From the NCBI GenBank assembly GCA_027029065.1, contig JALVGO010000144.1, forward strand, positions 1 through 31,259: 31,259 bases of DNA, given 5' to 3'. This document shows positions 1 through 6,866 of the stretch, piece by piece. The stretch comes from Sulfurovum sp. GTDB lineage: Bacteria; Campylobacterota; Campylobacteria; Campylobacterales; Sulfurovaceae. The notes beneath the pieces were generated by a model. It made no database searches. It was given only the letters and a program-made list of their open reading frames with translations, and had not been told where the DNA came from. The position numbers and the translations under genes are program-made. Positions within the stretch are counted from its first letter, which is position 1, and each line of letters begins with the position of its first letter.

Positions 1-2
1 AT

Positions 3-206
3 TATATGATGAAGTTTACCAGATGGGGGCATGCTTTACACAAGGGAAGTACCGACTGGATGTCGCATGGATGTATCCATATCGATCCCGATCAGGTCGC
101 AACACTCTTTCGATGGGTACGTGTGGGGATGCCGGTGGTGATTACCCGGCACAGCTATATGCCGTTTGCCAGACCCGATCTGAGACGAATTTATCTGCAG
201 CGATAA
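3..206 (+). CDS. L,D-transpeptidase (YkuD domain), 3' fragment
   Basis: The frame is open from the left edge of the window, so only the C-terminal part of the protein is present. It carries the motif STDWMSHGCIHI, which matches the S-x-GC-x-R/H active-site signature of YkuD L,D-transpeptidases; the Cys of HGC would be the nucleophile. Family members form 3-3 cross-links in peptidoglycan or attach proteins to it in the periplasm. The tail after the motif (VATLFRWVRVGMPVVI) fits the last strands of the domain. The N-terminal half and any signal peptide lie outside the window. The family call is fairly secure from the motif, but the exact subfamily cannot be told. Confidence 0.75.
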   Translation, partial: YMMKFTRWGHALHKGSTDWMSHGCIHIDPDQVATLFRWVRVGMPVVITRHSYMPFARPDLRRIYLQR

Positions 207-212
207 AAAGTG

Positions 213-242
213 TTGATTTTCATGTTTTCTTTTTGCTAAGAT
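213..242 (+). promoter_or_regulatory. Promoter with extended -10
   Basis: A TTGATT -35 box (213-218) lies 18 bp before TAAGAT (237-242). The latter is preceded by TGC, giving an extended -10. It sits 30 bp before the ATG of the gene at 272, and AAGGA (261-265) is the ribosome binding site. The TGC-TA form of the -10 recurs at 3319 and 24020. Confidence 0.5.
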
Positions 243-271
243 ATGACAAATTAGCATAAAAAGGAAAGAGT

Positions 272-1015
272 ATGGAAACGCCTCAAGTAAGTAGTGAGAA
301 ATTGGATGAACTTGCAGAAAAGGTGGTCAATGTAAATGATGACCTTACCAATGTGGAAGGTGAAATTTTGTTGGGTGTGCTAAAAAGTGCGACCAAGAAT
401 GATGAGAAGATAGGTAATATGGAAGTTATGGTACTTGAGATGCTGACTTCACAAGTTTTGTATAGGTTTGACAGGTTGGCAGAGAGAATGGAGGCACTTG
501 AGTCACAGCAGGAAGATATATTGCATCGTATTGATCGTATCGGTAAGCGTTTGCAACCACATACAGCCGATATTGAAAACAATGATATTGATGTGGAAGA
601 GTTCACCGAGCATATCGCCTCCCTCCAAAAAAACGACATCCACCATACCGCCAAAGAAGAGATCGAAAAACAGCTCAAACTCAAAACCCAGCTCGCCAAA
701 GAAAGCCTCGACCTCGCCGACCCGCAGGCCGTACAGTTCGCAAGCCCGCAGGTCAAAGCCGTCTATGATGCGCTGATGCCGGAGATCAGAGAGCAGATTG
801 AGTATCTTGATAAAAAGCTTGTGCAAGGGCTAAATGAACTTGGGGAAGCACTTGCGGGCTTAAGCGGAGAATCAGAAGGAAGAACAAGGAGTGATATTGG
901 GATAGTGGCAAATAGGCTTGATTCTTATATTTCAAACCTTCAGGCAAAACTTAGCAGTATTGATAATAAAGTGCGTGACATTCGTAGTATGCGTGGTGGC
1001 GTATATAGAAATTAA
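272..1015 (+). CDS. Hypothetical coiled-coil protein
   Basis: I do not recognise this 247-residue protein. It has no signal peptide and no membrane segment, and it is rich in Glu, Lys, Asp and Leu. Heptad-like stretches at about residues 55-95 and 170-235 suggest coiled coils and hence an oligomeric or scaffold role. The start is fixed by AAGGA seven bases upstream and a promoter at 213-242. The gene for another unknown protein follows 16 bases after the stop, so the two may be one operon. Base use changes inside the gene: about 600-780 is C-rich with GCC, CTC and AAC codons, while the flanking parts are AT-rich. This looks like a recombined or acquired segment. No function can be assigned. 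Confidence 0.65.
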   Translation: METPQVSSEKLDELAEKVVNVNDDLTNVEGEILLGVLKSATKNDEKIGNMEVMVLEMLTSQVLYRFDRLAERMEALESQQEDILHRIDRIGKRLQPHTADIENNDIDVEEFTEHIASLQKNDIHHTAKEEIEKQLKLKTQLAKESLDLADPQAVQFASPQVKAVYDALMPEIREQIEYLDKKLVQGLNELGEALAGLSGESEGRTRSDIGIVANRLDSYISNLQAKLSSIDNKVRDIRSMRGGVYRN

Positions 1016-1031
1016 GTAAAAAGGTTCTAAT

Positions 1032-1526
1032 ATGTCTATAGTTGATAATGCAAAACTAAGAAAAGAACAGGCGGGAGGACAAGATAGAGCCAAAACCGCA
1101 TCTTTCCCCAAATCCCCCGCCGAGGAGGTCTCCGAGCACATCGTCGTCCCCGACGTGACCACCGAGGGGTCGCTGACGGTGATGGCGGCCATCCCTCCCT
1201 ATTTCCTTGAGCATGACGGGCGCAATCTTGAGTCTGTCACTGAGGCAGAAAGCAGAACCTATATCAATAACGACCTGAGCATGCGGCGCTTTGCCATAGG
1301 AAAGCTTGGTGAGCACAACATAAAAAGCAGACACAAGTGGGAATATCAGGATTTCTACAGCATGCTCCGAAAAAAAGGCATCGCCTCCCCCGGACTCTTC
1401 TTTGCCGAAACACTCGAACATGACGCAAGCAGACTCTTGACAAGAAATGAGCTTACAAACAACGCTGTCAAGGCGGACAACTATCAGTTTTTTTTACGCA
1501 ATGCCTTCTTGTTCCACATCTCCTGA
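1032..1526 (+). CDS. Hypothetical protein, 3' end formed by REP repeat
   Basis: I do not recognise this 164-residue protein. It begins 16 bases after the preceding gene, has no signal peptide or membrane segment, and has a Pro/Glu/Val-rich N-terminal third (about residues 20-60) coded by markedly GC-rich DNA. The last residues, LFHIS, and the TGA stop at 1524-1526 lie inside the palindromic REP copy at 1511-1534. The natural C-terminus has therefore either been cut off by arrival of the repeat or evolved around it. It could be a truncated remnant. It may be co-transcribed with the coiled-coil gene before it, but nothing in it points to a function. Confidence 0.5.
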   Translation: MSIVDNAKLRKEQAGGQDRAKTASFPKSPAEEVSEHIVVPDVTTEGSLTVMAAIPPYFLEHDGRNLESVTEAESRTYINNDLSMRRFAIGKLGEHNIKSRHKWEYQDFYSMLRKKGIASPGLFFAETLEHDASRLLTRNELTNNAVKADNYQFFLRNAFLFHIS

Positions 1527-1534
1527 TGTGGAAC
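1511..1534 (+). repeat. REP-like palindrome, family A copy 1 (loop TCCT)
   Basis: This is a perfect 10-bp inverted repeat. Arm GTTCCACATC (1511-1520), loop TCCT (1521-1524) and arm GATGTGGAAC (1525-1534) are seen directly. It overlaps the 3' end and stop codon of the gene at 1032. The loop sequence gives the element an orientation, the same as copy 2 and opposite to copies 3 and 4. Confidence 0.9.
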
Positions 1535-1748
1535 GTAAATGTACAGAGGTGGCTGCAGGATTTGTGTGTGTAGTAAGAAAGTATGCGAAACAAAGATAGA
1601 AAGTTTCTTCCGCAAATCAAGCAACGGTCAAATTTTCTGTTTGCATAGAAAACGATAATAGTTATTGTTAGGTTGATACTGGGCGAATAGGGGGAAGATG
1701 GGACGAAGGGGGGGGAGGAAAGTGGAACTTTCCCCCATATTCCGTGTT

Positions 1749-1774
1749 TGTTCCACATCTCCTGATGTGGAACA
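1749..1774 (+). repeat. REP-like palindrome, family A copy 2 (loop TCCT)
   Basis: The core 1750-1773 is identical to copy 1: arm GTTCCACATC, loop TCCT, arm GATGTGGAAC. One extra T-A pair at 1749/1774 extends the arms to 11 bp. It has the same orientation as copy 1. Confidence 0.9.
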
Positions 1775-1835
1775 CGCGCGAAATGCAATATTGGATTTTG
1801 ATTATGGAGATAGATTAGATTTTCTATGCCTAAGG

Positions 1836-1861
1836 CGTTCCACATCGGGAGATGTGGAACG
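1836..1861 (-). repeat. REP-like palindrome, family A copy 3 (loop GGGA)
   Basis: The arms GTTCCACATC (1837-1846) and GATGTGGAAC (1851-1860) are the same as in copies 1 and 2. The loop is GGGA, close to AGGA, the reverse complement of TCCT, so the element is inverted relative to copies 1 and 2. A C-G pair at 1836/1861 extends the arms to 11 bp. It ends 46 bp before the transposase start. Confidence 0.9.
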
Positions 1862-1907
1862 AGGTTGAGAAAGAACTTGTAATATGTGGAGTATAGTAAA
1901 ATAGAAG

Positions 1908-2441
1908 ATGGGAAGAAGCAGATATAAGATATATGAACCTACATATCCTCACTTTGTGACATGTACAGTATTGCACTGGCTACCGATATTTACAAGAAAA
2001 GAGAGTGTGGAGATTGTATTGTCCTGTTTACAGTTTCTTCAAAAAAATACCAATCTAAAACTTTATGCCTATGTTATACTTGAAAACCACTTACATATGA
2101 TTGTTCAAAGTGATGATTTGGTAAAAACGATGAAATCGTTTAAACAGTATACGGCGAAAGAGCTATTGGTGCTTCTTAAGAGAGAGAATGCAAAAACTAT
2201 TTTGGAACAGCTTCATTTTTATAAGAAAGCATACCGAAAAGAATCAAACTACCAAGTATGGGAAGAAGGATACCAGCCAAAACTTATTCAGACAGAGAGT
2301 ATGATGATTGGCAAAATAAAATATATTCATGAAAATCCTGTTAAACGCGGTTATGTTGATGAGGCGAAACACTGGAGATATAGCTCTGCCAGAAACTATG
2401 AAGGCATGGAAGGGTTGATCGAAGTTGAGAAGTTTTGGTGA
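1908..2441 (+). CDS. REP-associated tyrosine transposase (RAYT, Y1_Tnp/IS200-like)
   Basis: This 177-residue protein belongs to the Y1 HUH single-strand transposase superfamily. Seen directly are the HUH motif ENHLHMIV (His61 and His63), a candidate catalytic tyrosine at about Tyr81 (KSFKQYTAKE), and the typical RAYT C-terminal block IHENPVKRGYV followed by WRYSSARNY at about residues 143-165. Known RAYTs nick and rejoin REP palindromes at single-stranded sites and are usually single-copy housekeeping-like genes. The gene is flanked on both sides by REP copies in the same orientation (1836-1861 and 2460-2485), with two more inverted copies upstream. This is the classic layout of a self-contained REP/RAYT unit. 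There is no obvious Shine-Dalgarno, which suggests low expression. Length and motifs appear intact, so it is probably functional. Confidence 0.9.
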   Translation: MGRSRYKIYEPTYPHFVTCTVLHWLPIFTRKESVEIVLSCLQFLQKNTNLKLYAYVILENHLHMIVQSDDLVKTMKSFKQYTAKELLVLLKRENAKTILEQLHFYKKAYRKESNYQVWEEGYQPKLIQTESMMIGKIKYIHENPVKRGYVDEAKHWRYSSARNYEGMEGLIEVEKFW

Positions 2442-2459
2442 ATCAATGAGGTAAATAGG

Positions 2460-2485
2460 TGTTCCACATCGGGAGATGTGGAACA
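2460..2485 (-). repeat. REP-like palindrome, family A copy 4 (loop GGGA)
   Basis: Arm GTTCCACATC (2461-2470), loop GGGA (2471-2474) and arm GATGTGGAAC (2475-2484) are identical to copy 3, plus a T-A pair at 2460/2485. It lies between the convergent ends of the transposase and proC, 14 bases beyond the proC stop. It could therefore also protect or terminate either mRNA. Confidence 0.9.
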
Positions 2486-2498
2486 AGGGTACAAATAA

Positions 2499-3263
2499 TC
2501 ATTTAGAGAGTTCAAGTGCCTTTTTGTAGGCGTTTTCAACGGCTTTCATACATGATGCGCGTACTTTTCCTCTCTCCAGAGCGCTGTATCCCGCAGCGGT
2601 GGTGCCGCCGGGGCTCATGACACCGTCTTTGAGCAGGGCGGGGTGGACATCCTGAATGAGCTTACCAAAGCCTCCAAAGAGTCCGCGCATGACTGCCATG
2701 GCATCCTCTCTGCCAAGTCCCTCTTTGACGGCACCGTCAGCAAGTGCTTCGGCGATGAGGGCAAGGTATGCAGGGCCTGAGCCTGCCAGTGCGGTAGCGA
2801 TGTCGAGTGCCTTTTCGCTCTCCAGCCACAACACTTCACCCGCACCGCGCAGCAGTACCTCTGCCTCTTCTCTGTGGTCTGCATCACCGGTCAGCGTGGT
2901 CATGGATGCACCGACCGATGCGGCGAGGTTTGGCATGGCACGGATGTAGGCTTTGCTTTTAAGCTTCTTTTTCAGTCTCTCCACCGGTACCCCGGCAAGA
3001 ATGGAGATGAGCAGTTTCGCTTTGCCTTTGAGCTGTTTGGCAACTGCTTCAAGATTACCCGGTTTGACACAGAAAAGTACGGTTTTGTCTGTGATGTCGA
3101 ACTCTTCAAGAGTGTGTTTTTGCACTTTTTTCCCAAGTGCTTTTTCAAATGCATCGAGATGGTCACTGTTGCGTCCGACCACTTCGATGTTGTATTTGCC
3201 TTTGAGTCCCTGTGCGATACTCAATGCCATATTGCCGTTTCCGATAAAGGTGATGGTTTGCAT
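2499..3263 (-). CDS. proC: Pyrroline-5-carboxylate reductase
   Basis: ProC catalyses the last step of proline synthesis, the NAD(P)H-dependent reduction of 1-pyrroline-5-carboxylate, in the cytoplasm. The N-terminal Rossmann motif FIGNGNMA (about residues 6-13) replaces the usual GAGNMG. The conserved RAMPNLAASVGAS block near residue 110, GSGPAYLALIAEA in the dimerisation helix region and MSPGGTTAAGY near the C-terminus are all present. The length of 254 residues is slightly short for the family but complete. GAGAGGCGAAG before the ATG gives an acceptable ribosome binding site. It is divergent from proA, the enzyme that makes its substrate precursor, with a structured intergenic region between them. 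proB is not in this window. Confidence 0.95.
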   Translation of the reverse strand: MQTITFIGNGNMALSIAQGLKGKYNIEVVGRNSDHLDAFEKALGKKVQKHTLEEFDITDKTVLFCVKPGNLEAVAKQLKGKAKLLISILAGVPVERLKKKLKSKAYIRAMPNLAASVGASMTTLTGDADHREEAEVLLRGAGEVLWLESEKALDIATALAGSGPAYLALIAEALADGAVKEGLGREDAMAVMRGLFGGFGKLIQDVHPALLKDGVMSPGGTTAAGYSALERGKVRASCMKAVENAYKKALELSK

Positions 3264-3318
3264 CTTCGCCTCTCTTCATGTGTTAAAGTGTAAGATTATA
3301 GCATTATTAGGTTTTATT

Positions 3319-3327
3319 TGCTAAAAT
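3319..3327 (+). promoter_or_regulatory. Extended -10 promoter candidate for proA
   Basis: TG-C-TAAAAT (3319-3327) forms an extended -10 box. The expected transcription start, about 3333-3335, coincides with the first base of the 140-bp inverted repeat, which would place the whole repeat in the proA 5' leader. No good -35 box is seen. Confidence 0.4.
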
Positions 3328-3332
3328 CAGTC

Positions 3333-3472
3333 AATTGAACCCTCTGAAAAACATTCGAATTGGATCGATAACTCTGGCAGTCGCAAACGCAAGCGCCTCT
3401 TCCAGGGGTTAGAGTGCTCCTTTGTCGTCATCGATCCAATTCGAATCGAGTAGTTTTTCAGAGGGTTTAATT
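3333..3472 (+). repeat. Long inverted repeat / structured leader of proA
   Basis: The outer arms 3333-3352 and 3453-3472 pair over 20 bp with one mismatch (G3337/T3468, a wobble in RNA). The inner arms 3353-3369 and 3430-3446 pair perfectly over 17 bp. A 6-nt bulge (CGAGTA, 3447-3452) sits on the right side only. The 60-nt loop holds a smaller ACTCT/AGAGT pairing (3371-3375, 3411-3415). The right arm runs into TTTTTT (3471-3476), so the stem could act as an intrinsic terminator or attenuator. Alternatively it may be a MITE-like insertion, but I see no target-site duplication. It ends 22 bases before the proA ATG. Confidence 0.85.
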
Positions 3473-3494
3473 TTTTGAAGCAAGGATAGATAAG

Positions 3495-4730
3495 ATGGAA
3501 GCATTTTTAGAAGAAGCCAAAGCATCGAGCCGTGTGCTCTCTACGCTAAGCGGCAGCGAGAAGAACCGTATTTTGCGTGCCATGGCAGCCAAACTGCGGG
3601 AAGAGGCATCTGCCATTCTGGAAGCCAATGCGGAAGATATGCGTAATGCAGAAGCAAATGATTTGAGTGCTGCACTTAAAGACAGGCTCTTTCTCGATGA
3701 GAAGCGCATAGAGGGGATAGCGACTGCCATTGAGCAGATCGCGGCACTCAAAGAGCCTGTAGGACGTGTTTTGGAAGGGTGGTATGCCGATGCGGGATTT
3801 AAAATAGAGAAGGTGACCGTGCCTATTGGGGTGATCGGGGTGATCTACGAGTCCCGTCCCAATGTGACTGCCGATGTGGGAGCCCTCTGTTTTAAAAGCG
3901 GCAACGTTGCCATCCTCAAAGGGGGCAAGGAGGCAGAGCACTCCAACCGTGCCATAGCCAATGTACTGCAGGGGGTACTGGAAGCAAACGGCTTGCCAAA
4001 AGCGGCTATTGCCCTGTTGCCTGACAGCAGCCGAGAAGGGGTGGCAAAGCTGATCAAGCAGGAGAGATATGTTGATCTCATTGTCCCCCGCGGAGGTGAA
4101 GCGCTGATTCGCTATGTTTCTACCAATGCGACTGTTCCGGTGGTCAAACATGACAAAGGGCTGTGCCATACCTACATCGATGAGGATGCGGACTTTGAGA
4201 AGGCGCTGGGGGTCATTGTCAATGCCAAGTGCCGCCGTACGGGTATTTGCGGGGCACTGGAGACTCTGCTGGTCGATGTGGCGATCGCAGAAGAGATCCT
4301 GCCGCGTATTGCCGAAGCGTACGCCGCACAGGGTACCGAGATACGCGGATGTGAGCGAACAAGACAGATCATCGATGCGGTAGCGGCAACCCAAGAGGAC
4401 TACGAAACAGAGTATCTTGACAACATTTTGACCATCCGTGTGGTTGAGAGTGTCGATGCGGCGATCGCCCATATCGCTCAGTACGGCTCACAGCACTCCG
4501 AAGCGATCATTACCGAGAACTACACGACAGCAGAGAAGTTCCTCAATGAAGTCGATGCCTCCTGTGTCTATCTGAATGCTTCGACACAGTTTACTGACGG
4601 CGGGGAGTTTGGCTTTGGTGCCGAAGTGGGCATCAGTACCAACAAGCTGCATGCCAGAGGACCGATGGGGCTGAACGAACTGACGACTTATAAATATAAA
4701 ATTTACGGCAATGGAGAGATGCGTGCTTAG
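3495..4730 (+). CDS. proA: Glutamate-5-semialdehyde dehydrogenase (gamma-glutamyl phosphate reductase)
   Basis: ProA reduces gamma-glutamyl phosphate with NADPH to glutamate semialdehyde, which cyclises to the substrate of ProC. The protein is 411 residues, the usual length. It shows the family blocks VPIGVIGVIYESRPNVT (about 109-125), FKSGNVAILKGGKEA (133-147), VPRGGEALI and NAKCRRTGICGALETLLV, with Cys252 in the catalytic position. The C-terminal FTDGGEFGFGAEVGIST block is also present. AAGGA eight bases before the ATG supports the start. The gene lies behind a long structured leader (3333-3472) that may control it. proC is divergent on the other side, so the two proline genes share a control region. 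Confidence 0.95.
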   Translation: MEAFLEEAKASSRVLSTLSGSEKNRILRAMAAKLREEASAILEANAEDMRNAEANDLSAALKDRLFLDEKRIEGIATAIEQIAALKEPVGRVLEGWYADAGFKIEKVTVPIGVIGVIYESRPNVTADVGALCFKSGNVAILKGGKEAEHSNRAIANVLQGVLEANGLPKAAIALLPDSSREGVAKLIKQERYVDLIVPRGGEALIRYVSTNATVPVVKHDKGLCHTYIDEDADFEKALGVIVNAKCRRTGICGALETLLVDVAIAEEILPRIAEAYAAQGTEIRGCERTRQIIDAVAATQEDYETEYLDNILTIRVVESVDAAIAHIAQYGSQHSEAIITENYTTAEKFLNEVDASCVYLNASTQFTDGGEFGFGAEVGISTNKLHARGPMGLNELTTYKYKIYGNGEMRA

Positions 4731-4793
4731 TTGTTAAGCATTGGTAAAGTTTGCTTAGATAGAATAGCACCAAATTTAACATTAGGAACTATT

Positions 4794-5300
4794 ATGGCAG
4801 TTAAAGCTGAAAACAGTGTAGTCGGTATTGAGTACGAAGTAAAAGAAGCAGGAAGCAACGAGATCGTAGACAGCAACAAAGGTGCGCAGCCTCTTGAGTT
4901 TGTCACAGGTAAAGGGCAGATCATCCCAGGTCTTGAAAAAGCGCTTGAAGGTATGAACGAGGGTGAAAGTGCAGATATCCTTGTCAAAGCGGAAGATGCA
5001 TACGGTGAAGTGAACCCTGAAGCGGTACAGACACTCCCTATCGAGCAGTTCGAAGGTGTGGACCTGAAAGAGGGAATGACACTCTATGGTCAGGGTGAAG
5101 ACGGACAGACTGTGCAGGTTGTTGTCAAATCATTCAACGACAAAGAGGTTACTATCGACTTTAACCACCCTCTGGCTGGGAAAGATCTGATGTTCTCTGT
5201 AACAGTAATGTCTGAAAGAGATGCAACAGATGAAGAAGCGGCAACCGGTCAGGTTGGCGGCGGACACTGTGAAGACGGTGCTTGCGGCTGCGGACACTAA
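4794..5300 (+). CDS. slyD: FKBP-type peptidyl-prolyl isomerase, SlyD-like
   Basis: This is a cytoplasmic cis-trans prolyl isomerase and chaperone of the SlyD class. The FKBP core is split by the insert-in-flap (IF) domain: GAQPLEFVTGKGQIIPGLEKAL forms the first FKBP half, AEDAYGEVNPEAVQTLP leads into the flap region, and FNHPLAGKDLMFSVTV closes the FKBP fold. The C-terminal tail is short but holds His and Cys (GGGHCEDGACGCGH), as in metal-binding SlyD proteins that deliver nickel to hydrogenase or urease. The start at 4794 is preferred over an upstream in-frame TTG at 4731 because AGGA lies seven bases before it and homologues begin here. A possible -10 (TAGAAT, 4760-4765) precedes it. The protein has 168 residues. 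Confidence 0.92.
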   Translation: MAVKAENSVVGIEYEVKEAGSNEIVDSNKGAQPLEFVTGKGQIIPGLEKALEGMNEGESADILVKAEDAYGEVNPEAVQTLPIEQFEGVDLKEGMTLYGQGEDGQTVQVVVKSFNDKEVTIDFNHPLAGKDLMFSVTVMSERDATDEEAATGQVGGGHCEDGACGCGH

Positions 5301-5315
5301 TTTTTTTACTTTTTT

Positions 5316-5335
5316 CTTTCCCCTGATGGGGAGAG
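5316..5335 (+). terminator. Weak hairpin after slyD
   Basis: CTTTCCCC and GGGGAGAG pair around a TGAT loop, with one wobble. A pyrimidine-rich but not pure T tract follows, so termination is only plausible. Confidence 0.3.
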
Positions 5336-5413
5336 TTCCTATCTCTCTTTATCTTTCTTCCAAAACTTTAATAAAATTGGCTATTCGGATATCCTCTAAA
5401 TAAACGTAACTAT

Positions 5414-5419
5414 TATAAT
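5414..5419 (+). promoter_or_regulatory. -10 box (TATAAT) before the regulator gene
   Basis: A consensus TATAAT lies 40 bases before the ATG at 5459. No matching -35 box is seen at the usual spacing. Confidence 0.35.
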
Positions 5420-5458
5420 AAATGTGCTATCATGATTATTTATAGAGAAAGGGGAGTT

Positions 5459-6799
5459 ATGAAAAAAATAGAACGTTCTTTTGATATCAATATGGTATTG
5501 ATGACGATCTACGCTGCATTGGAATCAATCAGAGAAGAGAAAGAGATTGAACTGGTATATGATATTGACTCTACTATTCCCAAAGAACTCAAAGGTGACC
5601 TCGAATCTGTTACCCATGTCCTGACACAGCTTTTGATGTTTGTTTTTCAAAATACAGAAAATAAAGAGGTGATACTTGCACTGCATGCACCGGAAGACTT
5701 TTTGTATGAAGAGGCGATCATGTTTGAGATAGACCATACTGATTTGAGTATGAAAAAAGCGCAGAGTTTTTTTGATGTAAGACTCAAGCCTGTACTTGAA
5801 AGACTCGATGGCATCCCCTCATTTGATCCGGAAACAGGGAAAATAGCAGTATCACTTCCTTTTAAACTGAATGATCTCGGAAACCGACGTTACTACAGAC
5901 TGCCCGATATCGGTATGCTTGGGAAAAAGGTACTGCTTATCTGTAAAAGCCGGATTGTGGCGGAAAGCCTTCATAAAATGTTTAAATATTTTCTATATGA
6001 GGTTGATGTCGGTGCGGAAGAGTATAAAAAAAGAGGGAGCAACCTTGCCCACTATGATATCTTTGTGCTGGAGGACAGCCTTCTTACACCGGGAATAGAG
6101 GCACTTGTCATCAAAGTACAGCAGACACAAGATATAAAGTTTGTTCTGCTTGAAGATGCAGGGAAGCCTCACTTAGAAGAGAAAACGTATATCTCTGCCC
6201 ATCTGGTAAAGCCGGTGATGCAGGAAAGTATATTTGAGTTGATTATTGCACTTTTTGAAGAGGATGTAAAAGAGAGAAAAATTAAGCGTGAGGCAGGAAA
6301 ACCCATTATCAATATGGAAAAATATATTCTCGATGCCTTTAAAAAGAGTGAAGAGGCGTATGTCGAGATGGAAAAAATTCAGTCGAAGATTGCACCGAAG
6401 AACAGGATCTACCCTATGCTAAAAGAGATTGAACGCGAGGAGGAAGAGGACAATTCAGTTGTACTCAATGTGGAAGAGGGACGACAGAAAGCAAAAAGTA
6501 TGGGTGTGGACTACAATGATGCACTGAAACATTTTATGGAGACTTTTGACGGGTCTGACCGCTATTTTCGTGATATTGCAAAAAGCAAAGCGGTATGGCA
6601 GATCAAAGAGTTTGCTATAGACCTTGAAAAACAGGCAAAAGTGATAGGTGCGGAACGTGTTGCAAAGCTTGCTGAAAAGATCAGTCTTTTGTTTGTTTAC
6701 AACAATCTTGATATACTCCCTGTATATCCCGGTAAATACCACCTTGAACTCAAAAAGCTTTTTGCAGAGATCAAGAACTATCTGAACAGACACAAGTAA
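5459..6799 (+). CDS. Degenerate hybrid-kinase-like regulator (pseudo-HATPase, pseudo-receiver, pseudo-Hpt)
   Basis: The 446-residue soluble protein has the shape of a two-component hybrid, but the usual catalytic residues are missing. Residues about 10-140 resemble a histidine-kinase ATPase domain: KGDLESVTHVLTQLLMFVF aligns with the N-box but lacks its Asn. Residues about 155-270 resemble a receiver: KKVLLICK starts it, YDIFVLED puts Glu205 where the phosphoacceptor Asp is expected, and the LVKP lysine (Lys251) is kept. Residues about 350-445 resemble an Hpt helical bundle, with AIDLEKQAKVIGAERV in place of the AHTLKG-type histidine motif. The ATG at 5459 is chosen for the GGGGAG before it; an upstream ATG at 5432 lacks one. 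The domain reading is inference by eye. The true function is unknown, most likely protein-protein signalling. Confidence 0.6.
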   Translation: MKKIERSFDINMVLMTIYAALESIREEKEIELVYDIDSTIPKELKGDLESVTHVLTQLLMFVFQNTENKEVILALHAPEDFLYEEAIMFEIDHTDLSMKKAQSFFDVRLKPVLERLDGIPSFDPETGKIAVSLPFKLNDLGNRRYYRLPDIGMLGKKVLLICKSRIVAESLHKMFKYFLYEVDVGAEEYKKRGSNLAHYDIFVLEDSLLTPGIEALVIKVQQTQDIKFVLLEDAGKPHLEEKTYISAHLVKPVMQESIFELIIALFEEDVKERKIKREAGKPIINMEKYILDAFKKSEEAYVEMEKIQSKIAPKNRIYPMLKEIEREEEEDNSVVLNVEEGRQKAKSMGVDYNDALKHFMETFDGSDRYFRDIAKSKAVWQIKEFAIDLEKQAKVIGAERVAKLAEKISLLFVYNNLDILPVYPGKYHLELKKLFAEIKNYLNRHK

Positions 6800-6806
6800 G
6801 GCACAT

Positions 6807-6831
6807 AAATGATGTCAATTTGACATCATTT
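6807..6831 (+). terminator. Perfect palindrome after the regulator gene
   Basis: AAATGATGTCA (6807-6817), loop ATT and TGACATCATTT (6821-6831) form perfect 11-bp arms, eight bases after the stop at 6799. A short T run overlaps the right arm. It could be a weak terminator or an operator for the following nuclease gene. Confidence 0.5.
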
Positions 6832-6866
6832 TGATGCTTTATTGCTATTTATCCTATAATCTTTCT

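Larger units (their letters stand above)
1535..1907. other. Non-coding REP cluster region upstream of RAYT
   Basis: This 373-bp stretch has no credible gene. It holds REP copies 2 and 3 and a separate G-rich hairpin at 1717-1733 (GGAAAGT, loop GGA, ACTTTCC). The run of G residues at 1708-1715 is unusual for this genome. An open frame on the minus strand here starts and ends within REP copies and matches nothing I know. Confidence 0.7.

Noticed and set aside
1468..1845. 125-residue open frame on the minus strand across the REP cluster
   Set aside because: It starts in REP copy 3 and runs through copies 2 and 1, has no ribosome binding site and no recognisable motif. The frame is a by-product of the repeats.
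3333..3472. Transposon or MITE with target-site duplication
   Set aside because: No direct duplication flanks the inverted repeat. I keep it as a structured leader with MITE only as an alternative.
4731..4793. Longer SlyD start at TTG 4731
   Set aside because: It begins on the base after the proA stop without a ribosome binding site. ATG 4794 has AGGA at proper spacing and matches the family start.
5301..5458. Possible small gene after slyD
   Set aside because: The open frame there shares sequence with the slyD 3' end in another frame, lacks a ribosome binding site and runs into pyrimidine-rich non-coding sequence.
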